From Ignavibacteriota bacterium (lineage in GTDB: Bacteria; Bacteroidota; Ignavibacteria; Ignavibacteriales; Melioribacteraceae): a stretch of DNA of 64,000 nt. Position 1 is the first letter of the stretch, and each line of letters begins with the position of its first letter. The notes beneath the pieces were generated by a model. The model ran no database searches. It was not told where the DNA came from and saw only the letters and a program-made list of their open reading frames with translations. The position numbers and the translations under genes were made by a program. Of this stretch, positions 33,051 to 41,540 are shown piece after piece. The stretch covers positions 1,416,501 through 1,480,500 of the forward strand of contig JADJOX010000007.1 in NCBI GenBank assembly GCA_016713565.1, written 5' to 3'.

Positions 33051-33803
33051 TTACAGTAAAAATAAAGCCGATAAACTTGTGCTGATCAAAATAAAATATC
33101 TATAATATTTTTCTGAAAAATATTTAACTAAATGTATTCCAATAAAAACACCCAGTAATATAGAAGGAATTGCGATTAAATCGACTGTTAAAGTTTTTAA
33201 TGAAATAGTATTCCAAATAAATAAATGGAAAGGGACTTTAATTACATTTATTATTAAAAAAAACCAAGCGGATGTGCCGATATAATTGTTTTTAGGCAAG
33301 CGCATGGAAAGAAGATATAGCGAAGCAATTGGTCCCGCGGCGTTTCCAATCATTGTCGCGAATCCCCCAGCCAAACCAAGTATTGCGGCAAACCACCAAT
33401 TATCTAGCAGTTTTGTTGAAGGTTTATAAAAGTCTAATAAAAGCATTACAGCAATAGCTGTTAAAATTACAATTGCTAAAATATTTTTAAACTGAGCGTC
33501 ATTAATTTCATTTCCAATTATTGCCGCTATAATTACCCCAACCAAAGCCCACGGAATTGATAAAATAATATATCGCCAGTTTGCGTGCCGATGATAATAA
33601 TAAACCGCGAATAAATCGGCAAAAATTAACATGGGTAAAACAATTCCAACTGAAAGTTTCCCGCCGAATATTTGCGCCATTATTGGCACGAACATTAATC
33701 CCGCACCCGAAATGCCGGTTTTCGACATTCCGACAAATGATCCGCAAAGTAGAAATAGCAGCCAGAGATATGGAGTATTTAGGAAGTCGTGAATATATTC
33801 CAA
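33051..33803 (-). CDS. Sulfite exporter TauE/SafE family protein
   Basis: A 250-residue inner-membrane protein with about eight hydrophobic segments. The family signature appears twice in related form: FVGMSKTGISGAGLMFVPIMA near residues 24-44 (quoted in part) and GLAGGFATMIGNAAGPIASLYLL near 144-166. Members export sulfite, sulfoacetate or related anions. The start codon is a TTG at 33801-33803. Residues following each Gly-rich motif fit an inverted-repeat fold. No sulfur-metabolism genes are adjacent, so the substrate is not known. Confidence 0.88.
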   Translation of the reverse strand: MEYIHDFLNTPYLWLLFLLCGSFVGMSKTGISGAGLMFVPIMAQIFGGKLSVGIVLPMLIFADLFAVYYYHRHANWRYIILSIPWALVGVIIAAIIGNEINDAQFKNILAIVILTAIAVMLLLDFYKPSTKLLDNWWFAAILGLAGGFATMIGNAAGPIASLYLLSMRLPKNNYIGTSAWFFLIINVIKVPFHLFIWNTISLKTLTVDLIAIPSILLGVFIGIHLVKYFSEKYYRYFILISTSLSALFLL

Positions 33804-33891
33804 TACATACTCAAACTTAGATTAGAGAATAAAAAATCATTTAATAAATAATTCATGATACTGAAATAATATAAAAATTCTGATTATCACT

Positions 33892-34395
33892 TTACACTTC
33901 AATTTCTTCGGGATCTTTTTCGTCGGCTACATTAAACCACTGGTCAACCGTAAAATCTACATCGGTAATTTTACTTACATGCATTTTAAAGTATTTGCCA
34001 TCAGCGGTAACGGCAACATCTCCGTTTGCCAAAACTATTCTGCCTTCACCCTCAAAAGTACGCGAAGTTTCATTTGTAATTTTACAAATCACTTTTAACT
34101 CTTCATTATATGGAACCGGCTTTTTAAATTTTACATTAAGCTCTAAAGTTACGCCCCACATATTTTCATCTTTCATTAAAATTGCGCGACCAATTGCTTC
34201 GTCTAAAATTGTTGAAGCGATTTCACCATGCAAACGACCCGGATAACTTTGATGAATACTTTTTGGAGTGAATGTAGCAACCAATTCTCCATTTTCCATT
34301 TCATAGAAATATGCTTTTAATCCAAGCTTGTTTTCCATACCGCAGACAAAGCACATTTTCGAATTGTTCTGTTTGTTAACAACTTTTTGTTTCAT
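33892..34395 (-). CDS. PaaI-like hotdog thioesterase
   Basis: A 167-residue protein of the 4HBT/PaaI thioesterase fold. GRLHGEIASTILDEAIGRAI (about residues 53-72) is the signature of the central helix with the active-site region, followed by the strand VTLELNVKFKKPVPYNEELKV. The N-terminus has CFVCGMENKLGLK, a common prefix of this subfamily with a pair of cysteines. It probably hydrolyses an acyl-CoA. It stands alone between unrelated genes; the acyl substrate is unknown. Confidence 0.83.
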   Translation of the reverse strand: MKQKVVNKQNNSKMCFVCGMENKLGLKAYFYEMENGELVATFTPKSIHQSYPGRLHGEIASTILDEAIGRAILMKDENMWGVTLELNVKFKKPVPYNEELKVICKITNETSRTFEGEGRIVLANGDVAVTADGKYFKMHVSKITDVDFTVDQWFNVADEKDPEEIEV

Positions 34396-34505
34396 TATAA
34401 TTTCTCAAAAAAAGCACAATATCTTCTTACCGAATGAAAAGTTAAATTATGAAATTGTTTTATTCAGGGTATGACCCAAAATGAAAATATCGACTAAATA
34501 AAAAT

Positions 34506-34733
34506 TTACGCAATTGTAAACTTAATAATTTTTGCGGGACAATTCTTAGATGCGATTTCTAATTTGCGCAATTCTTCTTTTCCGAATTGAGCCGTAAAAA
34601 TTCCTTTTTTTTCCTTTCCGCCGATAAGATTGCATTTTCCATCTTTCTTGGAAACCCGCCATCTGTCCGGATCGGCTTCTACACAGGCATTACAGCCAAT
34701 ACATTTATTTCTGAAATATGAAACGGTTATCAT
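34506..34733 (-). CDS. Small ferredoxin-like 4Fe-4S protein
   Basis: A 75-residue electron carrier with one iron-sulfur site. NKCIGCNACVEADPDRW supplies C-x2-C-x2-C, and SKNCPAKIIKF near the end supplies the fourth Cys before Pro. An additional Cys in GKCNLIGG is in the middle insert. This is the form of short single-cluster ferredoxins. It lies 90 bp after the U32 peptidase gene on the same strand and may be cotranscribed, which is interesting because U32 proteins of the RNA-hydroxylation type use iron-sulfur chemistry (known for RlhA/TrhP; a link here is inference). Confidence 0.85.
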   Translation of the reverse strand: MITVSYFRNKCIGCNACVEADPDRWRVSKKDGKCNLIGGKEKKGIFTAQFGKEELRKLEIASKNCPAKIIKFTIA

Positions 34734-34822
34734 TTTTATTATAATCTTTTCCTTATTGTATAAGTTTTCCGCAATGCATTTAGGTAAACAAAATTGATTT
34801 TAAAAATCAATTATACAATAGT

Positions 34823-36061
34823 TTAACTTGCAACAACCTTATACAATCTATCGGAGGGTCTTATTGTTTCGTCAATTTTAATTGAGAAATTTATTCCTTG
34901 AGAAACCTCATCCACAATTCCGTCATCAACCCTAATTTCGTTAACGGTTGTTTCGATAACACCGGTTGTTGGTCCGGTAATAATAATTTTATCGCCCTTT
35001 TTAAGCGCATGAGCCTCTAGTAAAAATTCACCGACCTTAATTTTAGAAAAATATTTAACACCTTTTGCCACATATATTTTTTTTGTGGTTGCTTTGGAAC
35101 CATATACATCACTCCACTCACCCATTTTTCTTCCGAGATAATATCCATCCCAAAATCCTCGGTTGTAAACCGTAGACAATCTTGTTTTCCAATTTTCAAT
35201 TTTCTCTTTTGTATAGGTTCCTTCTAAAATGGAATCAACAGCTTCCCGGTAACATTTTACTGTTGTGTAAACATAATCAGCTGCGCGTCCTCGACCCTCA
35301 ATTTTTAATACTTTCACTCCGGCATTTAAAACCTTATCGAGAAAATCTATTGTTGCCAGATCTTTCGCGCTCATTATATATTCATTATCAATGTCTAATT
35401 CAATTCCTTCTTCTTTATCAATAACCGTGTATTCTCTTCTGCAATTTTGAATACACGCTCCGCGGTTTGCCGAAGAGTTGTGTGAATGTAAACTTAAATA
35501 ACATTTTCCGGAAACCGCCATACACAAAGCTCCATGAGCAAAAACTTCAACTTCTACCAAGTTGCCAGAAGGACCTTTAATTTCACGCCGTTCGATTTCG
35601 CTGGCAATAATTCCGACTTGCTGGAGACTTAATTCTCGAGCCATAACCATAACATCGGCATATTCCGAATAAAATTCTACGGTATCGATATTACTAATAT
35701 TGCATTGCGTTGAAATATGTACGGGGTAATCAATTTTTTTCGCGTAATTCATTGCAGCATGATCAGAAACGATAACCGAATCAATTCCATTTTGTTTTGC
35801 GGCGTTAATAATGTTTTTCATCAAAGTTATGTCATGATCATACAAAGTTGTGTTTAGTGTAATGTATGATTTTATTTTATTATTCTTACATATTTCAGCA
35901 ACTTTTGCCAAATCTTCAACCGTAAAATTTATAGATGACCGGGCGCGCATATTTAATTGTTCTACTCCAAAATAAATTGAGTCGCAACCGGCTTTTATTG
36001 CGGCGCTTAAAGCTTCCCAAGAACCAACGGGAGCCATTACTTCTATTTGATTATATAACAT
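34823..36061 (-). CDS. Peptidase U32 family protein (TrhP/RlhA-like)
   Basis: A 412-residue U32 protein. The N-terminal part (EVMAPVGSWEALSAAIKAGCDSIYFG, in part) and the signature EVFAHGALCMAVSGKCYLS are diagnostic, with the Cys cluster GACIQNCRREY following. The last about 85 residues form the U32 C-terminal barrel (GEFLLEAHALKKGDKIIITGPTTG, in part). Family members such as TrhP and RlhA hydroxylate RNA rather than cleave proteins. The start is ATG at 36059-36061. A TATTTTTG box lies 29 bp upstream, but no matching -33 was found. Confidence 0.88.
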   Translation of the reverse strand: MLYNQIEVMAPVGSWEALSAAIKAGCDSIYFGVEQLNMRARSSINFTVEDLAKVAEICKNNKIKSYITLNTTLYDHDITLMKNIINAAKQNGIDSVIVSDHAAMNYAKKIDYPVHISTQCNISNIDTVEFYSEYADVMVMARELSLQQVGIIASEIERREIKGPSGNLVEVEVFAHGALCMAVSGKCYLSLHSHNSSANRGACIQNCRREYTVIDKEEGIELDIDNEYIMSAKDLATIDFLDKVLNAGVKVLKIEGRGRAADYVYTTVKCYREAVDSILEGTYTKEKIENWKTRLSTVYNRGFWDGYYLGRKMGEWSDVYGSKATTKKIYVAKGVKYFSKIKVGEFLLEAHALKKGDKIIITGPTTGVIETTVNEIRVDDGIVDEVSQGINFSIKIDETIRPSDRLYKVVAS

Positions 36062-36114
36062 TGTTTTCTTTCTTTTGAATTTTGCTTTTCAAAAATAATT
36101 ATTGACAGACAAAA

Positions 36115-36142
36115 AAGCCGATTCTTTTGCTTAAATCGGCTT
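36115..36142 (-). terminator. Rho-independent terminator of the cytolysin gene
   Basis: AAGCCGATT (36115-36123) and AATCGGCTT (36134-36142) form a perfect 9-bp stem with a 10-nt loop. On the minus strand the stem is followed by TTTTTTG. It lies 119 bp past the end of the cytolysin-like gene and just before the U32 gene promoter region, so it closes the cytolysin transcript. Confidence 0.85.
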
Positions 36143-36260
36143 AGTAAAAATAAGACAATTTGTTTATTTATGTAATGCAAAACTTTAACATCCAAATTGT
36201 AATCTAATTTTAATAAAGTAATATAAATTTATATTTATTCTTATTTCCATTAAAAAAAAT

Positions 36261-37199
36261 CTAATAAATTGAAATGCTATAATCTAACTTTACTTGGCAA
36301 TTATCGCTTCCCAACGTTATACTTTGTGAACTGGTTGAAGGCAATACTGCGCCGGTGCCGGCAACTCCCCATCCTCCGGAGGAATTGAATTCGTAAGTAG
36401 TAGCACCATATCTGCCATTCATTCTATCGTCAGAATAAACTACACCAAAAATGCTTTTATCTGTTTCTGTGCAAACAAACTTAATTGTAAATTTTTGACC
36501 GAGTGCTTTTTCCATTTTAATTTGATACGTTGCATTAATTGAATTTGCATACTCGCCGCTTACTAAAGTTTTGGCATAATGGTGCAAGTTACCACCACCT
36601 CTGTTTTGAATGTAAACGTCAAAATTAAACTCTCCGTCACCTTCAATGCCATCACAATCTTTAATGGGAGTAAATTTATTTAAGAAAATGTCAATTGTAT
36701 TGTACTTTTGAGTTGTTACACATTCTTTCGCGGTATATTCTGTTGTATAACCTAATTTTGCCAATGAATTATCTTTTAAATAAAAAACCGAATAAGCAAT
36801 TGGCACCCCAGGATTGCTTTTTGAATAAACCGCGTTTTCACCAGAGATTATACCTCGAACTTTGTCTAATATTGAACTTGCGCTACTTGAATTTGCTGAA
36901 GATATTGGTTCAGTTGCTACTGCGGCATTGCCTCCAATTGTAACCAAATCTATCGTGGACTGCTGTAAAATTTCATTATAAGTTGTAGTTAAACTTCCGT
37001 CAACCGAATAACCTGCCGCATATTTAAAAGCAGCCTCAACATCCGCAGAAGTATAAGCGCTTATCGCTTCCATCCTAAACATAATAATTCTGCCGTATGT
37101 AACAGATTTTATGTAAGCCGGAGCCGCGTCATTGTTAACTATATTTTTAACCCTGTCTAATGAAGCTTGTTCGCCAAACACTTTTTCTGGTGAAGCGGG
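36261..37199 (-). pseudogene. Cholesterol-dependent-cytolysin-like protein, C-terminal part (frameshifted)
   Basis: This frame continues the cytolysin begun at 37933. It covers the rest of domains 1-3 and domain 4. VFGEQASLDRVKNIV leads into YIKSVTYGRIIMFRMEA (family YGR strand), VEAAFKYAAGYSV, VTIGGNAA and NPGVPIAYSVFYLKDNS, all aligning by eye with pneumolysin-type toxins. Domain 4 follows from about 36680 down. At the undecapeptide position the sequence is VCTETDKSIFG: the Cys-Thr is kept but the Trp-rich tail is absent. An ATG at 37179-37181 could start this piece alone, but it is inside the family domain, so it is not a credible gene start. Confidence 0.75.
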
Positions 37200-37933
37200 G
37201 TATCAAAAATAACATCATAAAAAGCTTGTTTGAATACCGCCATTACTACTTTTTTGGATTCATCGCTATAATAATTAAACTGTGAACTTACGTTTCCCGA
37301 AGACCATTCTGCATTTAAATCAACATCTAAGGCTAATTGTTTTGAACTGTATGATGTACTTAAATGGAAAGAGGAATTTGCCGCATTTACATAACCATCA
37401 ATATAGGCATTATTATTCCACCACCCAAGAGAAGAATCAATTGCTGCTTGAACATTCGATGCAGCCGGATTCGAAATTGTACGTATTCCATTGGCACCAA
37501 TTCCAGGCAAATTTATACTAATAGTAATTGGCGCGCGTTCAATTCCAATTGGTTCTGGTACACCATCCATCAATGATTGATTTCCTTTAACCAACGCTCC
37601 AGCCCATACAATTCCGTTAGTGGGTCTTAGTATTGCAACTTGATCAAAATTCTTCTTCAAATTATAGGTGGTATTTTTACAAACCGTAGTATAATTTCCA
37701 TCCGAAGTGGTTTCTGAAGAATCAGTAACTATATCTTTTTTAGATTCTTCACCTCCCGTATCCTGATAATTCAACATTTCTTCAGGATTATATGCTAATT
37801 TCGATATGTAATCTTGAATATCAGCAGCATTTTTTTCCGGATCTACATTTGTCGGTCCATCTTCAGCACATGATGAAGTTAAAAATAAGGTAATAATTAG
37901 TAAAGTTATTAAATATATTATTTTTGATTTCAT
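37157..37933 (-). pseudogene. Cholesterol-dependent-cytolysin-like lipoprotein, N-terminal part (frameshifted)
   Basis: The first 258 residues of a thiol-activated-cytolysin-family toxin. The signal ends in FLTSSC (Cys22), a lipobox, so the mature protein would be lipid-anchored. YNPEEMLNY, GIVWAGALVKGNQSL, ERAPITISINLPG and VVMAVFKQAFYDVIFDTP match the order of cytolysin domains 1-3. After DTP the frame runs into an unrelated tail (LHQKKCLANKLH) and stops. The adjacent frame resumes PASPEKVFGEQASLDRV. Adding one G to the GGGG run at 37197-37200 would restore a single frame of about 557 residues. The break may be a sequencing error or a real inactivating deletion. Confidence 0.8.
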
Positions 37934-38066
37934 TTTTCCCTCAATTGATTCGTTTTTAAAAACTTCTTATATTGTTTTTCATAATAAGATATTTCATCAT
38001 ATTTTTATCTTACATACCATATACGCAAGGAAAAACTACTAAAGTGATAATTTTTCTTATAAAAAA

Positions 38067-38636
38067 ATGAATGATGTTAAAGAAATAACAGAAATGCTTA
38101 TAAAAGTGACCAACGGAAATAAAGAAGCCGTTAATTCATTGCTTCCCGTTGTTTACAAAGAACTTAAGCAAATGGCTCAAAATCAATTAAGAAATGAGAG
38201 AAAGGGACACACTTTAAATGCAACGGCTTTGGTTCATGAAGCATATTTTAAATTAATTGATCAAAGAAAAGTACAATGGCAGAATAAAGCACATTTTTTT
38301 GGAATTGCATCTCAAGCAATGCGAAGGATTTTAATTAATTATGCAAACAGCAAGTCAGCGCAAAAAAGAGGGAGCGGAGCTGCAAATCTTACCTTAATTG
38401 ATGGCGCGGAAGAAAAAGCAATAAACACAGAAGAACTTATTGATTTAGATAAAGCTTTACAAAAATTAGAGAATTTAAATGAGAGACAAAGTAAAATAAT
38501 TGAATATTGGTTTTTTGTTGGTTTAACTCATGAAGAAATAGCGGAAATTATTGGTATGTCGCTTCCAACAGTTAGAAAAGATTGGAGATTGGCAAGAGCT
38601 TGGTTAAGCAGAGAATTAAAAAATAAATCCATCTAA
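38067..38636 (+). CDS. ECF-like RNA polymerase sigma factor
   Basis: A 189-residue sigma factor of the ECF type (TIGR02999-like). Region 2 includes GHTLNATALVHEAYFKLIDQ and IASQAMRRILINYA; region 4 ends with FFVGLTHEEIAEIIGMSLPTVRKDWRLARAWL (in parts), the DNA-recognition helix. It is encoded 8 bp before a serine/threonine kinase gene, and this pairing is known in several phyla where a kinase or its TPR domain tunes the sigma factor. It starts 133 bp from, and divergent to, the cytolysin-like gene. Confidence 0.88.
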   Translation: MNDVKEITEMLIKVTNGNKEAVNSLLPVVYKELKQMAQNQLRNERKGHTLNATALVHEAYFKLIDQRKVQWQNKAHFFGIASQAMRRILINYANSKSAQKRGSGAANLTLIDGAEEKAINTEELIDLDKALQKLENLNERQSKIIEYWFFVGLTHEEIAEIIGMSLPTVRKDWRLARAWLSRELKNKSI

Positions 38637-38644
38637 AAATACCT

Positions 38645-41419
38645 ATGAACGGCTTTTGGGAAAAGGTTGATAAACTATTTGCCTTAGCTATTGAACTTGA
38701 AGCTTCTAAAAGGTTAGAATTTCTAAAATCAAAATGCGGTGAGGATATAAAACTTCTAAATGAGATTCTGTCTCTTCTAAATGAAGAACAGACTATCCAT
38801 CCATTGTTAAACAAAAAAGCAAGCGAATTTATAAATGTTGACGAAAAGTTAAATTTTGTCGGTCAGCAAATAGGTAATTATAAACTTGTTGAAGAAATTG
38901 CCAGTGGCGGAATGGGAACAGTGTTTCTTGCGGAAAGATGCGATGGAATTTTTGAACAAAAAGTTGCGCTAAAAATTATTAAACCCGGATTAAGTACAAT
39001 TCCGATAATAAGAAGATTTCAACATGAACGGCAAATTTTAGCAAAATTGCAGCATCCGAATATTGCAAAACTTTTTGATGGCGGAGTAACAGAAGATAGA
39101 AGACCTTTTTTTACAATGGAATTTGTGGAAGGTGTTCCAATTGATGAGTTTTGCGATCAGAAAAAATTAAATATTAAACAACGGCTAAAACTTTTTATTA
39201 AGGTTTGTGAAACAGTTCAATACGCACATAATAATTTAGTTATCCATAGAGATTTAAAACCAAGCAATATACTTATCCAAAAAGACGGTTCGATAAAATT
39301 ATTGGATTTTGGGATTTCAAAAGTATTAAGCGCCGAAAGCGCAAACATCGATTTGCCGACAATAACTCAAACGGAAATAAATTTATTAACACCCGAATAT
39401 TCTTCTCCTGAGCAAATTAAAAACAGCAGTATTTCGGTCTCTACGGATGTTTATTCATTAGGTTTGATTTTATTTAAACTTCTAACAGGTAAAAACGCGC
39501 ATGAGTTTAAGTCAAGAACATACAATGAATTTGAAAAAGTAATTTGTGAAACAACAATCGCAAAACCAAGTACGGTTTTGGTCAATTCGGCAAAAGCGAT
39601 TTTTGAAAATCGTAATGCAAATGAAAAAAAATTAAGAAAGATCCTAAGTGGTGATTTAGAAAATATCTGTTTAATGGCATTACGCAAAGAACCGGAAAGA
39701 AGATATGCCTCGGTGGAAATGCTGGCTTACGATATTGAAAGATACTTAGACGATCTGCCGATTTTAGCAAGAAAAGAGTCGTTTACTTATATATCAAAAA
39801 AATTTTTAATTCGACATAAAGCCGCGGCAATTACTGCAATTTCATTGTTTTTTATTATTAACAGTGTGATTTTATTCTATACTATCCAATTAAAGGAAGA
39901 GAGAGATAAAGCAAATTTAGAAGCCATGAAATCTGAAAAAATAGCAACATTTCTTAAGGAATTATTTTTAGTTTCAGACCCCGATGAATCAAAAGGAGAA
40001 ACAATAACCGCAAGGGAATTATTGGATGAAGGTGCGGCAAAATTAAGTGCAGGATTGGATGATGAATTGGTAATTAAATCTCAATTGCTAAATACAATTG
40101 GAAATGTGTATTCTAATTTAGGATTATATAATTCCGCAGAAGAAATTTTTAAAAAGTTAAAAGAAAATAAATTATTAAATAATGTTGATAAAGAAACATA
40201 TATTGAAACATTAATAAGTTTAGGCAATGTTTATAGATATAAAGGGAATTTTAATTTAGCAGGAAGCCTTTTAAATCAAGCATTAAGAGAATGTATAAAA
40301 AATTTAAGCGACAACAATTCATTATTGGGAGAATGTTATTCAAGTTTAGGAGGCTATTATTATGAAATAGGAGATTTTAAAAAATCTTCCGAAAATTATT
40401 TTAAAGCCGAAAAAGCTATCAAATCAAATTTTGGTGAAGAAAATTCAAAATTTGCCGATTTACTAATTGGAAGGGCAAATCTAGAATTTGACGAAGGTAA
40501 TTTAGATAAAAGTGACTCATTATATAGAAAAGCACTAAAAATTTGCATTGCAATAAATGGAGAAATTAATGCTAATACCGCAAATGCCGAAAACGGATTA
40601 GCAAGTGTGCTTAGACATAAAGGTGAATTTAAAGAAGCGGCGGTTTTTTATGAAAAAGCTTTACAAACCAGAATTAAAATCTTTGGAAACAACCATCCGG
40701 ATGTAGCCCATACACTAAATCATCTGTCGCGGTTATATTATAATCAAGAACAATACAATAAGGCGGAACCATTAGCAAGAAAAGCATTGGAGATAAGAAA
40801 AAATTTATATGATGAGGACCATCCGGAAGTTTCAGCAAGCAAAAGTAGTTTAGCAGGAACACTAATGGGCTTAAATAAATTTAAGGAAGCTGAAAAATTA
40901 TATAGAGCTGCATATAAATCTACAATCAAAAAATTAGGTGAGAATCATCCATATACACCGGCATTATTGGGCAATATTGGAATCGCTTTAATGAAACAAC
41001 AAAAATATGATGAAGCAGAAAAAGATATTTTGCAATCAATAAAAATGCTAGAAAAAATTTCAAATATTAGAACATCTTATATTTCAACTCGAGTAGTAAA
41101 TTTGGCGGAGCTATATAATAAAACAAAGAAATACGAATTATCAGAACAAATTCTTAGAAAAGAAATAAATAAAATTAAAAATAAAAAAACAGATGATAAG
41201 TGGTTAATTGGATTGGCTGAAAGTGAATTAGGCTTAAGTCTCTTCAAACAATCAAAAAATCTAGAAGCTGAAGGGTTTCTTATAAATGGTTATAACACTT
41301 TAAAAAAACTTAAAGGTGAAGAAAGTTCTATAACAAAAAACGCACTAAAAAAAATTATAGAATTTTATAAATCACTTGGAAGAAATGATAAGGTAAAATT
41401 CTACACTTCTTTAAATTAA
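38645..41419 (+). CDS. Membrane Ser/Thr protein kinase with C-terminal TPR repeats
   Basis: A 924-residue bacterial Hanks-type kinase. The kinase domain (about residues 77-370) has the Gly-loop IASGGMGTVFLAE, VALKIIKPG (Lys), VIHRDLKPSNIL (catalytic loop), LLDFGIS (DFG) and TPEYSSPEQI. It has all catalytic residues and should be active. A membrane helix at about 392-414 separates it from an extracytoplasmic TPR array (about 450-900; repeated A-x3-Y-x-KAL-type units such as AAVFYEKALQTR and AEPLARKALEIR). It forms a two-gene unit with the sigma factor before it, probably a signalling pair. Confidence 0.92.
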   Translation: MNGFWEKVDKLFALAIELEASKRLEFLKSKCGEDIKLLNEILSLLNEEQTIHPLLNKKASEFINVDEKLNFVGQQIGNYKLVEEIASGGMGTVFLAERCDGIFEQKVALKIIKPGLSTIPIIRRFQHERQILAKLQHPNIAKLFDGGVTEDRRPFFTMEFVEGVPIDEFCDQKKLNIKQRLKLFIKVCETVQYAHNNLVIHRDLKPSNILIQKDGSIKLLDFGISKVLSAESANIDLPTITQTEINLLTPEYSSPEQIKNSSISVSTDVYSLGLILFKLLTGKNAHEFKSRTYNEFEKVICETTIAKPSTVLVNSAKAIFENRNANEKKLRKILSGDLENICLMALRKEPERRYASVEMLAYDIERYLDDLPILARKESFTYISKKFLIRHKAAAITAISLFFIINSVILFYTIQLKEERDKANLEAMKSEKIATFLKELFLVSDPDESKGETITARELLDEGAAKLSAGLDDELVIKSQLLNTIGNVYSNLGLYNSAEEIFKKLKENKLLNNVDKETYIETLISLGNVYRYKGNFNLAGSLLNQALRECIKNLSDNNSLLGECYSSLGGYYYEIGDFKKSSENYFKAEKAIKSNFGEENSKFADLLIGRANLEFDEGNLDKSDSLYRKALKICIAINGEINANTANAENGLASVLRHKGEFKEAAVFYEKALQTRIKIFGNNHPDVAHTLNHLSRLYYNQEQYNKAEPLARKALEIRKNLYDEDHPEVSASKSSLAGTLMGLNKFKEAEKLYRAAYKSTIKKLGENHPYTPALLGNIGIALMKQQKYDEAEKDILQSIKMLEKISNIRTSYISTRVVNLAELYNKTKKYELSEQILRKEINKIKNKKTDDKWLIGLAESELGLSLFKQSKNLEAEGFLINGYNTLKKLKGEESSITKNALKKIIEFYKSLGRNDKVKFYTSLN

Positions 41420-41540
41420 TTTATCAAATCACATTTTATTTTGAAACTCTAAAGCTGTACTACACTTAATTTTTTCTTAAATTTATAAATTGAACAAAAA
41501 TTATTATTAGTTAAATACTAAATTTCTTTTAGGGTAAATC

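Noticed and set aside
36090..36097. Promoter for the U32 peptidase gene (TATTTTTG box)
   Set aside because: The -7-like box has no TTG at 19-21 nt upstream; only 12 nt separate the nearest one, so the call is too weak to list.
37157..37205. Programmed frameshift in the cytolysin gene
   Set aside because: A GGGG tract without a known slippery heptamer and without a clear downstream structure is more simply explained by a deletion or sequencing error; read data are needed.
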